32,230 bases of DNA, taken from positions 3,384,782 through 3,417,011 of the forward strand of contig CM030938.1 of the NCBI GenBank assembly GCA_018136815.1. The letters run 5' to 3'. Shown here one piece after another: positions 9,838 to 18,927 of the stretch. The position numbers and the translations under genes are program-made. This stretch comes from Isochrysis galbana (Eukaryota; Haptophyta; Isochrysidales; Isochrysidaceae). Positions within the stretch are counted from its first letter, which is position 1; every line of letters starts with the position of its first letter. Under the pieces are notes generated by a model. It was not told the origin of the DNA. It searched no databases and worked only from the letters and a program-made list of their open reading frames with translations.

Positions 9838-11135
9838 ATGTCTCACCGGAAGTTCGAGAGGCCTCGCCACGGATCGCTCGGCTTCCTGCCGCGCAAGCGT
9901 GCTAGCCGCTTCCGCGGCAAGGTGAAGTCCTTCCCGAAGGATGACCGCAGCAAGGCGCCCCACCTCACGGCCTTCCTTGCGTACAAGGCTGGCATGACCC
10001 ACATCCTGCGTGACGTCGACAAGCCTGGCTCGAGTACGTGTTACTTGCCTCTCTGCACACTGCTGCATACTAGGTCCTGCAGATGTGGCGTTGGAGATTC
10101 GGTGCGGTGCGCGCGCACGCTGCTTCCTGAGCCCGGCTCGATGTATTCCCTCCACTCGCAGGGGCTCACAAGAAGGAGGTTGTGGAGGCTGTGACCGTGC
10201 TCGAGGCGCCGCCAATGGTTGTGGTTGGCATTGTGGGATATGTGGAGACTGCCAAGGGCCTGCGTGCTCTTACGACGGTGTGGGCAGAGCACCTCAACGA
10301 CGAGGTGAAGCGTCGCTTCTACAAGAACTGGTACAGGTCGAAGAAGAAGGCCTTCACAAAGTACGTGAAGAAGTACGCAGAAGGACAGAAAGACATTAAC
10401 GCTGAGCTCGAGCGCATCAAGCAGTACTGCCAATGCGTGCGCGTTCTTGCACACACCCAGATCCGCAAGATCAAGGTGGGCCAGAAGAAGGCACACCTCA
10501 TGGAAATCCAGGTCAACGGCGGCGACATCGCCGCCAAGGTCGACTTCGCCTCGCAGATGTTCGAGAAGCAGGTCCCTGTTGATGCTGTTTTCTCCAAGGA
10601 TGAGATGTGCGATGTTATTGGCGTCACCAAGGGCAAGGGTTACGAGGGTGTTACCACCCGCTGGGGCTGCAACCGCCTGCCGCGTAAGTCGCATCGGGGT
10701 CTTCGCAAGGTCGCTTGTATCGGCGCATGGCACCCTGCCAAGGTGCAGTACTCCGTCCCGCGCGCTGGTCAGAACGGCTACCATCATCGCACTGAGATGA
10801 ACAAGAAGATCTTCAAGATTGGCAAGCACGATGTTGAGAACAACGCCACCACAGAGTTTGATCTTACCGAGAAGGGCATCAACCCGCTCGGCGGCTTCCC
10901 GCACTACGGTCTCGTGCGGGAAGACTACCTTCTCCTCAAGGGCTGTGTCGTTGGCCCAAAGAAGCGCGTTATCACTCTGCGCAAGCCGCTCTTTGAGCAG
11001 ACGCAACGCGATGCGGTTGAGGAGACTACCCTCAAGTTCATCGACACCTCTTCCAAGTTCGGCCACGGCCGCTTCCAGACCATGGAGGAGAAGGACAAGT
11101 TCATGGGCATGCGCAAGAAGAAGATCGCTGCGTAG
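9838..11135 (+). CDS. RPL3: 60S ribosomal protein L3 (uL3)
   Basis: Core protein of the large cytosolic ribosomal subunit, next to the peptidyl-transferase centre. Exon 1 is 9838-10033 and exon 2 is 10162-11135; the 128-nt intron (donor GTACGTG, acceptor CTCGCAG) splits an Arg codon and joins DKPGS to [13 protein letters not shown]. Total 389 aa, normal for eukaryotic L3. Recognisable landmarks are the N-terminal [79 protein letters not shown] and the C-terminal [10 protein letters not shown]. This is clearly the eukaryotic cytosolic form and not a plastid rplC. The frame is intact with no odd substitutions noted. A pyrimidine-rich stretch upstream fits the usual regulation of ribosomal protein genes, but the transcription start is not visible. 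Confidence 0.98.
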
Positions 11136-11316
11136 AGCCTGCCTAGTTCTCGCCGTATCGTTGAGGTGATATGCTGAGGCTCTGCGGTTATCGCTTTGAG
11201 TGTTGACTGCTAGAGAGATGAGAAGTAATATACTTTAGGAAGATAGTGTTATCATCCCATTTCCCTTCTGAGTGGTAGAATGGCGAGGTCTTCGCGCGCA
11301 GCATGCCGTCTTATTG

Positions 11317-11480
11317 TAGGCCGGTCGAACACGGCTTTTTAAGTACTAATATTGGGGGGGGGTCGACATTTTTGACCGTGAGCGGAAAGCGGCTCGGAGG
11401 GTCTCCCCGCATTTTCAGAATCCTCGTCCGAAAAGACGGTGCGAAGTCCCGTCTGACCCCTCCCCCTTGCACACGCTCTG
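11317..11480 (+). mobile_element. Diverged solo terminus of the chromodomain transposon family
   Basis: TAGGCCGGTCGAACA at 11317 followed by GGCTTTTTAAGTACTAAT and later ATTTTTGACCGTG matches, in order and spacing, the inward reading of the right end of the element at 1061-4488 (TAGGGCGGTCAAACA, GGCTTTTTAACTACTAGT, ATTTTTTGACCGTG). Similarity weakens after about 11400, though a C-rich block near 11450 may still correspond. The partner end is missing. The flanks of this end and of the end at 14981 do not match, so they are probably not one element. Confidence 0.6.
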
Positions 11481-11558
11481 GCGGCTCACACGAGCCGAAC
11501 TGGACGTCGCTCCCATTGCTGAGAGATGTGTTTCTTTCACTTTCACTTTCACTTATCG

Positions 11559-12160
11559 AACACACGCGAGCGCTTCAAGCGATATGGATAGTCCGGTATC
11601 TAAACCCGTCAACGGCGGACTGGAAAACTATTCTAGACCAATGGTTTAGCCGCACCCCGCTAGGGAGATCGGCGGTTTTTTCGAAAACCGACGCGAAAAG
11701 CCTTACGGCTAGCATCCACGCACGGGAATAATACGCTTCCGGCCTTCTGGAAGCACGCACTGGAAAACTTTAGACGGGTGGAGATTTATAGGGGAGCGAA
11801 CACGCGGGAGGGAACCAAGGGCTCCCCGATATGGCATAATCTCTTTCACAAGGCTCCGACGATGCACCATTCACACAAGGCGAAATGGGAGTCCTTGCAG
11901 ACGGTTATCGTCCATAACACTATCAATCCGGATTCGGGGGACACATACACCACGGAGGAATGTGTGGCATACTTGCCGGAAGGAGAACGATGGATACGCC
12001 ATAGAGGCAACTATATATCGATGGGCCCCCTTCTGAAATCGTGGGAAAAGATAGCTGAATGGTCTAGATCAAGGATAGCGGAAGCCACTATTGACTATAT
12101 CGGCTAAAAAGTTCCGTCCTACATTATAGGACCGCGTCCTACGATTTCGGTGTATTTGTA
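11559..12160 (+). pseudogene. LINE ORF2 internal fragment, frameshifted
   Basis: The plus strand encodes residues like ALQAIWIVRYLNPSTADWK and, after a one-base shift near 11728, NNTLPAFWKHALENFRR and HHSHKAKWESLQTVIVHNT. This corresponds to the region between the reverse transcriptase and the C-terminal zinc knuckle of ORF2 in the complete LINE. A stop interrupts it at about 12104, after which a GPRP match continues to about 12160. It lies in the same orientation as the older 3' end at 12561-13677 and may be part of the same ancient insertion with an internal deletion. Confidence 0.75.
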
Positions 12161-12560
12161 AATTTTTAACAAATTTTTATGGGTCGCGGCGCGGCAAAGG
12201 AACGGGACTAGCGCGCACACAAGACAGGACTCCCTGCCGCGGCGAGCGCAAGCACCCTTCCCCCTTATGCCACCCAGCTCTTCACTAGCTTACTACCTGC
12301 GCTAGCCGGAGCACCCCTCCCTCCACACTCAAGCAGCCCCCCACGCCAGGATCCTGTTTTGGTCTCGCAGGCAAGGGGGCCTAATGGGAGGGGGAGGAGC
12401 AACTCCTCAAAGAGGAGCTTTGGGGAAGGAGATGTTTGAGTGGGGGCGCTATACCCTTGAGCTAGGCATGGGCAGCGACGCCGCCTCAAAACATGTCCTC
12501 CCTCTGGTCTTGAGTCGAAATTTTTGGTGTTTGAATCCGAGGGCGAGGGCTCCGGCTCTG
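12161..12560. other. Unassigned stretch between LINE remnants
   Basis: Starts with about 60 bp of AT-rich sequence, then GC-rich DNA with short inverted repeats such as GAGGAGCAACTCCTC (about 12393). No homology to the LINE ORFs or 3' UTR was recognised and no convincing reading frame is present. It may be a deletion scar or another unrecognised insertion. Confidence 0.35.
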
Positions 12561-12633
12561 CTGGCCTTCTCTCCAACTCCTGGCCGAAGCAGCGCGCGCG
12601 GCCTCCCCGGAACCAGCTTCTCCGCTAAAGAGA

Positions 12634-13545
12634 AAAAAAATCTTCTTAAAATTCCCCGCTACGCGTGCGGCGTGAGGCAGTGTGCTAGTGTACCTCCCTA
12701 CTACCCAACCTTAACCCCTGACAACCCCCTCCCCCTTTCCCAGTTCCCTCTTTATCGGAGAAGCTGGTTCCGGGGAGGCCGCGCGCGCTGCTTCGGCCGG
12801 GAGTTGGAGAGAAGGGGGCTGGAGACTGTGATTCGTCCTTTGTGCTAGTGTTAATTCGGGTTGCCTTCTATTGTATATCGTGGGATCATCATTCATATCC
12901 TCCGCGGTTTCTTCTAAGACGCGGTATTAAGTGCCTTAGGTGATGTTACGTATGTCTAGACCTCTCGCCGCCTGCAGGAGGTCTTCCGATGTTCCTAGGT
13001 TGAACTCCTTGTCCACCGTGTAGAGCGGACTTATCAATTTCTTAATGTGTTTGTTACTCGGGGCGTGTAGCCCCATATTCTCTCGTTGTTTTTTCAGCCT
13101 CTGAAAGAACCCGACTTTCGCCGTTACTAATAGGTGGTATCTCGCAAGGATCGCTCTTAAGATCGACCTAACGGACCTGCCGTCCGCGTTACCATATTGG
13201 ATGTTATAAAAGTCAGTTAGGATGTACCTCCACGCCAGGATGCCTAGGTATCCCGAGGAGGGGTGCGGTCTGTCCACTTGATAGCAGAAAAGTCGTTGGG
13301 CTGTTTCGGATCCCGGCCTAAGGCTAATCCCCAGAAGTCCTTCTATGAATTCAAAGATGCGCTCCGTCGCGATACATGAGGCCAGGTGGGTGGAGCTTTC
13401 AGGGGCTATGCCGCAAAAGCGGCATGTTGGATCGTCAGCAAAGCGGTTAGCTGTAGCTAGCCTCCTATGTAGGACATGTTTGAAATGCAAATAAGAGTCT
13501 CTAGGCGTCAAAAAGTTATATTTATATAATTGCGATATTTGTCTC
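12634..13545 (-). mobile_element. 5'-truncated LINE insertion with 14-bp target duplication
   Basis: Flanked by CTCCGCTAAAGAGA at 12620-12633 and 13546-13559. In the minus sense it begins inside ORF2 and runs through the 3' UTR to an oligo-T 3' end (AAGATTTTTTTT in sense) at 12634. It is a classic 5'-truncated target-primed insertion, and its target was another LINE's 3' UTR in the opposite orientation. Because both copies carry similar 3' UTRs, the site now forms a large imperfect inverted repeat (12561-12633 against about 12747-12818). Confidence 0.85.
12936..13544 (-). pseudogene. ORF2 C-terminal fragment of the truncated LINE
   Basis: An open frame of 202 codons entered from the truncation point (RQISQLYKYNFLTPRDSYLH), so it has no start codon of its own. 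It keeps the zinc knuckle CRFCGIAPESSTHLASC (C-x2-C-x8-H-x3-C) and the conserved tail LGHLAPSNKH-like block (GLHAPSNKHIKKLISPLY) seen in the complete ORF2. It is uninterrupted, which points to a young insertion. It lacks endonuclease and reverse transcriptase, so it is dead. Confidence 0.85.
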
Positions 13546-13782
13546 CTCCGCTAAAGAGAGAACTGGGTGGGGAAGGGGAAGGGGGTTGATTGACAGGGGT
13601 TAAGGTTGGGTAGTAGGGAGGTTCATTAGCACTCTGCCTCACGCCGCACATGTAGCGGAGTTTTTAAGAATTTTTTTAAAGCTAAAGCCAAGGGTAGCGG
13701 ACCCAGAGAATGTGAGAGGAAATTTCAGCATGCCAACGCGAACGGCATGCAAATATCAAATTCAAATATCTCATGCTAACGA

Positions 13783-14532
13783 AAAAAAAACTTCATAATA
13801 TTCTTACCGCACTCGCGGCGAATGGAACCACTACCTACACGTAGCATACTTTCTACACCCCCACTCCCCCGACCCTACCCCCCCCGCCATCAGGCGGCTC
13901 CCCCCGTGCACTACTAGGGGGATAGGGGTGAAGGGCTTAGGTATGGTCCGGTGGCCCGCGCCCCCCCCCGGTGATCCGTTCCCCCCTTCCTCCTACGCCA
14001 CCTAGGCTGGAGGCCGACTCTGTCTCGACTTATCCTGTAAACAGGCGCGAGACTTACCGATTTTTCGGTGAGCGGAGCTCACGCTCCGCCCACCCCCTTC
14101 TCCGCGCTCTCTCTCCCCTCTCCTGCAGGCACGCGCGATGGCGCGCCTGCGGCAGGCCTGCAGCTGCCCCTGGCGACCCCTGGAGGCTCCTGGAGGCCAG
14201 CTCAGGGGGCAGAGGAGGCTGGGGCTGGGCCCTGGCCTCCCCTGCCTCTCCCTCGCTGGCGCTCCTGAGCCTCAGGGGCCCCCACTCTGCACCTGTCTGC
14301 CTATCGAACAGGGGGGGAGGGGGGGTTGGAGCGATGGGCTGGCCACGAGAGGCCAGGACGCGCGAGGCAGGCGAGCCTGCCAGGGAGAGAGTGGGTCAGC
14401 AGGGCAGTGGGCTCCTGGCAAGCCATCAGGCGTGCCAGGAGCATGGGTGGTTCCTCCCCCATGGCAGGGGAGGAGTGGAGAGAGGGGGGGGCTCGTGCCC
14501 CCCCATGGGCGAACTAAGTATAAACTTAGTTG
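13783..14532 (-). mobile_element. 750-bp non-autonomous retroelement with LINE-like ends
   Basis: Flanked by the 17-bp direct repeat ATATCTCATGCTAACGA (13766-13782 and 14533-14549). Read on the minus strand, the 5' end carries a perfect hairpin AACTAAGT-TTAT-ACTTAGTT (14531-14512), then 5 nt and an ATG at 14506, as in the LINE at 30060-30079. The 3' end finishes GAAGTTTTTTTT, again oligo-T. The body is GC-rich, with only a 26-codon frame from that ATG and no reverse transcriptase. The long target duplication means it was reverse-transcribed into place, presumably by a LINE in trans. The stem sequence differs from the LINE's, so it may be mobilised by a related but different family. Confidence 0.75.
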
Positions 14533-14649
14533 ATATCTCATGCTAACGAGCTAACGAGGGCAGCGTGCAGCGTCCGTGACTCGACACATATAGGATGGGC
14601 CGGACTGAATGCCAAAGGGTGCAGCACATTGAAATCGTACTTCCCCCCA

Positions 14650-14981
14650 GGGGATGGTCGGACTGTCGGCAGCCCGACGCGGCGCTGCATCGGGCGGGAA
14701 TCAAATGGCGAATGTAACTTAGATATAAAGGAACCGATGCTGATGCCCCCCCGCGGGCGCGACCGCCAATTCTTTACGGGTAAGTAGAGCGTGAGCGCGC
14801 GTGACGGAGGGGGGGGAGGGGGGGAGAATCGCACCATTTCTTGGCGAAGATTTTCGTGGCGGCAGATGGCCCCCCCTGGAGGTTCTTCATTGGGGCCATC
14901 GCGCCACGGTCCACGGTCAAAAATGCAGCCCAACCCTTACTAATAGCGGCAGTTAAAATGCTCCTGTTTGTGACCGCCCTA
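14650..14981 (-). mobile_element. Right-end fragment of the chromodomain transposon family
   Basis: About 330 bp closely matching 4188-4488, from GGTCGGACTGTCGGCAGCCC through GACCGCCAATTCTTTACGGG to the terminal GACCGCCCTA at 14972-14981, with a few small indels. The matching left end and the gene are absent nearby. The fragment also preserves the DNA corresponding to the beginning of the chromodomain gene frame. Confidence 0.85.
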
Positions 14982-15281
14982 TCCCTATATGTTGAACGGC
15001 TTGAAAACGCTTCATAAATGTGATCTCGTCTCGCACGAGCAACCCTGGGATAACTACGCTATCATGCTTGGTATGCATGCGTGGTCGCCGTTACGGTCAG
15101 ACGTTGCGCCATAGTCACAGCACAAACACACACACACACACAATTGCTAGTTGCCTCAAAATAGATAGGCAAGCGAGCTATAGGACATGAGACAAGAGAA
15201 GAATCCGCGCATGAAGGCACCAACTTCACCTCAGCGAGTACACGGGTGAAAAACAGAGTACTTCACTTGAACATGCTTGGC
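14982..15281. other. 3' flank of the PP2C gene with a CA microsatellite
   Basis: Contains a (CA)n run at about 15120-15142. Otherwise it is unremarkable and likely includes the phosphatase 3' UTR. No gene is seen. Confidence 0.45.
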
Positions 15282-17471
15282 TCAAGCACCAGCGGTCGGC
15301 AAACCACTCCACGTGATGACTATAGCCGAGGAGTTGTCCCTTCCTCCGCGTGAGTCGGAGGTGTCCACAAGGGATTGGGCCGCCGCTTGCGCATTCGGGT
15401 GTGCAGACACAATGGCGCGCGCGTCGCCCTCTTGCACCTCGCCCCAGATGCCGTCCGAGCCTAAAAGCAGGGCGCGGTCGTCGCTCCTCCGCCGGAGCAT
15501 GCTCACCTGCGGCTCAGGTGTCACATAAGGCTGCAGCTCCGGATCTCCCATCGCCCGTGAAACGGCCAGGATTCCATGTACGCGCCCTCGCAGGACCAGC
15601 CCGCCCAGGCTCTCGATGCGCTCAGTCTCGGCCGGCAACGAGGGCGAGTGGTCCGTCGTAAGCCTACACTCTCCATTCGCCCGAACGAGCACGGCGCGCG
15701 AGTCGCCGGCGGATGCCAGATGGATGACGTCATTGTTGATGACTACAACGAGCGCAGTGGTGCCACCCTGTATCACCTTGCCAGAAGAGGGTCGGTTGTT
15801 GCCACCACGCGACGCGGAGGCCTGGCGCGACGAGCACCGCGATTCTACGATTCGCTTGTGCCGTTTCAACCACGCATCTAACAGTAGAAAGGACTCGTAC
15901 AGAGCCTCTGAAAGCAGGGCGTCGACTGCTGGGTTAGGCAGAGGAGGCGTCATCACTCGGACAGAGGCGTGCTCAGGGCTGCTCTGACATCCATCTAGAC
16001 TATTTTCAGAGGACTGCCCGCCCTTGAAGTGCGCCCATTCGGAATCAATCGAACTGGTTGCCTCATTGGGTTGCCGCGACGCGACGCCTCGGCGGGTGGA
16101 GGGACTCCGGTGTAACGTTGGACTGCCGTTGGACGTGAAGACTGAATCCTGTGAGGTCTCATCCGTGCAATCATCCCAGCCCGCATCCCCTGCGATTGTT
16201 TTCTTGCGCCGCATACCCAACTGCGGGTTGCCGCGCGCTAGCACCTCAATGCGCTGTCGCAGTAGCTGGTGCAGCTGTCTGGATGCCGCGCGCGCCGATC
16301 CAGGCCCGTTGTGCCCGTCAAATACCCCGAAGTACAAGAGCTCCAAGCCGAGGACGCGCAACACGCGCAGCTGCACGTAGTCTTCCATGTGAAGGCGCCT
16401 GCCACGCCCAGTCGCCACACCCACCTCCACCCCTCTCCCACTCGCCGATATTGCCTCCGCCTCTGCTTGTGCGGACGCCTGCCGCTGGCCCATCGACGAC
16501 TTCAACTCGTCGTCTGAAGGCGCCGGCCAGCCAGAGCTGCGGGTCTGGCCGCGAGGTGCGATGGCGCTGGGGGGGCCCGACTCATCGCCAACCACCCGAG
16601 TTGACATTGGCCCGAGGCCGTGTAACTGGGCGAGTAGTGCCCCGGTGGTGTCAGCCGACGTGCTGTGGATGCCGTGCCCGATCGCCTCTAGTCCGCCCAG
16701 CGGCGTTGCTCTTCCCGAGGCTGCCTCCGGCGAAGGGGTGGTCGCCCCCGGGTAGCCACACTGATCGAAGGCGTCGTCTACCTCCTCCTCATCTTCAATG
16801 TCCTCATCAAGGAAGTCGTCTTCGTATTCGATGAATTCCTCCTCAGCCCCCTCGCATTCGAGTTCAGGCACACCGGCGACGCCCATGGACCACGGATTGC
16901 CGAATTTAGCATTGGAACCATGCAGCACAAGGGGAGAGCTCTCCAGCGACGCGAGCCACTCGTCCAGCAGACGCGCGCCCTCATCGAGCACGCCGCCTGC
17001 ACCCGCGCGCCCGGCCTCACCCGGAGCAAATGCGCCACGCCGCCGGTCGTTGTGTGGCGTTTCAGCTCGAGAGGAGCCGATCATCTCCTCCGGGACAGAA
17101 TCCTCGTTTGCGTTGCGCCCAGGCGTTAGCAGTGCTCCTTGCACCCTGACAGCGGCGGGCGAGGCGACGTCTGCGCGTACGCGGCGGATGGGTGACGATG
17201 GCAGCTGCGCGAGCGTGTGAGAGCTCGACAGGCTCGCGCTCAGCCTGCAGCTCCGTTGGGCTCCACCGCGAGCGACTCCGATTGCAGCGCCTCCTCCCCT
17301 CTTTTCCCCTCCCCCTCCTCCTCCTCCGCCGCCCAGCGAGAGGGAGGAGAGGGAGGAGCCGTGCGCGAGGAGAGTGGAACGGGCGGCGCGAGGCGCGGGC
17401 GACGATGCCTCGCGGCTCGTCTCCCACAGGTCGTCCTCCACGATCTCCTCGTCCACCTCTTCCGCCTCCAT
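15282..17471 (-). CDS. PP2C-type serine/threonine protein phosphatase with long N-terminal extension
   Basis: Metal-dependent phosphatase of the PPM/PP2C family, 729 aa in a single exon from ATG 17471 (the frame extends to a TTG at 17483). The catalytic half (about 345-729) shows the family motifs in order: RRLHMEDY (about 362), YFGVFDGHNG (metal Asp about 384), QGGTTALVVVI, LASAGDSRAVLV, LTTDHSP, LAVSRAMGD, LLLGSDGIWG (Asp about 670) and GRDNSSAIVI (Asp about 710). DGHNG replaces the usual DGHGG, but the metal-binding Asp and His remain, so it should be active. A Ser-rich insert of roughly 100 residues separates the DGH motif from the next helix. The first 340 residues are low-complexity, with a Gly run and a strongly acidic stretch (EEEFIEYEDDFLDEDIEDEE), probably regulatory. 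It shares a C/T-rich intergenic region with the transposase-like gene to its right. The substrate is unknown. Confidence 0.92.
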   Translation of the reverse strand: MEAEEVDEEIVEDDLWETSREASSPAPRAARSTLLAHGSSLSSLSLGGGGGGGGGEKRGGGAAIGVARGGAQRSCRLSASLSSSHTLAQLPSSPIRRVRADVASPAAVRVQGALLTPGRNANEDSVPEEMIGSSRAETPHNDRRRGAFAPGEAGRAGAGGVLDEGARLLDEWLASLESSPLVLHGSNAKFGNPWSMGVAGVPELECEGAEEEFIEYEDDFLDEDIEDEEEVDDAFDQCGYPGATTPSPEAASGRATPLGGLEAIGHGIHSTSADTTGALLAQLHGLGPMSTRVVGDESGPPSAIAPRGQTRSSGWPAPSDDELKSSMGQRQASAQAEAEAISASGRGVEVGVATGRGRRLHMEDYVQLRVLRVLGLELLYFGVFDGHNGPGSARAASRQLHQLLRQRIEVLARGNPQLGMRRKKTIAGDAGWDDCTDETSQDSVFTSNGSPTLHRSPSTRRGVASRQPNEATSSIDSEWAHFKGGQSSENSLDGCQSSPEHASVRVMTPPLPNPAVDALLSEALYESFLLLDAWLKRHKRIVESRCSSRQASASRGGNNRPSSGKVIQGGTTALVVVINNDVIHLASAGDSRAVLVRANGECRLTTDHSPSLPAETERIESLGGLVLRGRVHGILAVSRAMGDPELQPYVTPEPQVSMLRRRSDDRALLLGSDGIWGEVQEGDARAIVSAHPNAQAAAQSLVDTSDSRGGRDNSSAIVITWSGLPTAGA

Positions 17472-17519
17472 CGCAGCGCGCAACCCCCCTACCCCCCCCC
17501 CCCGCTGCTGCAGTCCTCC

Positions 17520-17845
17520 CCCCCCCCCATCCCCTTCGAACCCGTCCTCTCTCTCTCTCCTCTCTCCTCGCTCTCTCCTCCCCTCTTTCCTCTCCTCTCT
17601 CTCCTCTCTCCGTCTCCCCTCTCTCCCCTTTCATCGCTGCCCCTCTCCTCCTGCTTCCTCGCTCCTCGCCTCTCCCTCGCTCCTCGTCTTCCTCCCCTCC
17701 ACAATCCTCTCTCTCTCTCTCTTCTCTCTCCTCTCTCTCCTCCCTCTCCTCCCTCTCCTCCCTCTCCTCCCTCTCCTCCCTCTCCTCCCTCTCCTCCCTC
17801 CTCTCCTCCCTCTCCTCCCTCTTTCTCCTCTCTCCCATCTCTCGT
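17520..17845. repeat. Polypyrimidine tract with 9-bp CTCCCTCTC-type repeats
   Basis: About 320 bp that is almost purely C and T on the plus strand, including C runs at 17486-17530 and a 9-bp repeat of the TCCTCCCTC type from about 17735 to 17820. It lies between the divergent PP2C gene and the transposase-like ORF. Such mirror-like homopurine/homopyrimidine DNA can form triplexes and often serves as a promoter region; neither is shown here. Frames read through it (for example a long Glu/Arg-rich minus frame) are artefacts. Confidence 0.8.
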
Positions 17846-17902
17846 GTAGAGGCTATCGCTTCACAGCCAGCAGCGCTCCGCAGCCAGCACGCGCACGCGC
17901 CG

Positions 17903-18595
17903 ATGGCGCCTGGGGCCTCCCCAGGGCATGCAGCGGCCACCAAGGGGCCCCCAGGTGGGAAGTCGGCGCGCGACGTACAGGCAAAGGAGCGGCTCGGCGT
18001 CCTCGAAGACGTCCGCAAGGCGGTGGAGCATTGCCGTGCGACGGGCGAGAGCGCTCGTCTTGCGGTTCGCTCGGGCAAGTTCCCCAAGGCCACCGAGGGG
18101 AAGATACGCCAGGCGCTCTCCAAGACGGCCTTGCCCCATAAATTCATCCGTGACCACCACTCGCAGGTGTTGACGAACGCCGAGAGGATGAAGTTGGGCG
18201 AGTGGCTCATCCAGTGCGCGGACGCACAGGAGCCACGTAACCGACATGACATCTCCGTCAAGATCCGGGAGATGTTGCGCGCGCGCGCGTCATTCAACAA
18301 GGCCAAGAAGTACGGCTTCGGCAGTATTCCTCTCACCAGGGCCGAGCAAGATATCGTCAACTGCCCCGACGACCTTGCTCACAGGTTCTTCCAAAGGATC
18401 TACCCGTGGTGGCGAGCGCATGGGCTCCTCATCGACAAAGGCACCTACCTCTCTAACGCCGGCTTGAGGTGGATTGTGGATTCACTCCAACCCCGAGCGT
18501 CTCGCCAACACCGCCGCCGCCGCCGCTCAATTTCGCCGCCGCCTGGAGGCTAAAGCGCCATTCCTGGCAGTCGAGAACCCCAAGATGCACTAACG
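17903..18595 (+). pseudogene. Transposase-like gene, N-terminal DNA-binding part
   Basis: From ATG 17903 the frame encodes a basic, helical protein with segments such as KERLGVLEDVRKAVEHCRAT, NAERMKLGEWLIQCADAQEP, ISVKIREMLRARASFNKAKK and FFQRIYPWWRAHG. The pattern resembles the CENP-B/Tc5-type helix-turn-helix region at the start of some eukaryotic transposases. The frame ends at 18553 in an Arg-rich tail. From about 18480 the +1 frame gives a more natural continuation, HSNPERLANTAAAAAQFRRR, up to a stop at 18593-18595, so a one-base frameshift near 18470-18490 is likely. With the broken downstream part (18928-19892) it looks like one decayed transposase. The family assignment is from pattern only; it could instead be a short host gene. 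Confidence 0.5.
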
Positions 18596-18927
18596 CTAAG
18601 GCGTGCGTAACTGTCGCCCCCGTCGGATCGTCCGTCGCCCCGTCGCTCTCTTGTCGGCATTCTCTTCCTTGTTCTGTCTGTCAGCAGGTTTCTGTGCGTT
18701 CCGTGATAAGGATACGTTAGTGTGGAGAGTGTTGACTTGAGTGTGAGTGTAGTGTCATCTCCGCCCCTCCGAGTCTCCAAGGTGGAGAGGACCTCTCATC
18801 CCCCGCCCAAGAGTCACCCAATGCCCCATCCGAACCCGAGCCACCCAAGCCACCCCAAGCCGAGGTTGGAGCTCCAAAGAGCTCCGCCTCTCTAGCCTAG
18901 CCCCTGAGCCACTCTTCAACACCGCCG
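18596..18927 (+). other. Linker between the two transposase-like parts
   Basis: The frame that leads into the downstream part reads a Pro/Glu/Ser-rich segment (ESPNAPSEPEPPKPPQAEVG) and then a stop at about 18898. A CTGTCAGCAG acceptor-like site lies near 18685. It may be a degraded disordered linker or an intron remnant. I cannot decide which. Confidence 0.35.

Larger units (their letters stand above)
12561..13677 (+). mobile_element. Older plus-strand LINE 3' end, split by a younger LINE
   Basis: Segments 12561-12633 and 13560-13677 read together as one LINE 3' UTR on the plus strand: CCGAAGCAGCGCGCGCGGCC, then CTCCGCTAAAGAGA, GGTTAAGGTTGGGTAGTAGG, CTGCCTCACGCCGCAC, and a terminal TTTTTAAGAATTTTTTT. 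The same order occurs in the minus-strand copy that splits it and, more loosely, in the complete LINE. The interruption is the 912-bp insertion at 12634-13545. Confidence 0.75.

Noticed and set aside
12430..12560. tRNA-like or SINE head with a GTTTGAATCC box
   Set aside because: I could not fold a cloverleaf or find a convincing A box.
12620..13559. Twin-priming inversion of one LINE
   Set aside because: Both orientations carry a 3' UTR end, and the 14-bp direct repeat fits a nested second insertion better.
11317..14981. One 3.66-kb transposon between the termini at 11317 and 14981
   Set aside because: The flanks (TTATTG and TCCCTA) do not match as a duplication and the two ends diverge unequally from the intact element, so I treat them as separate solo ends.
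17062..18360. 432-codon minus frame with long Glu/Arg runs
   Set aside because: It is the reverse reading of the C/T repeat and of two other coding frames.
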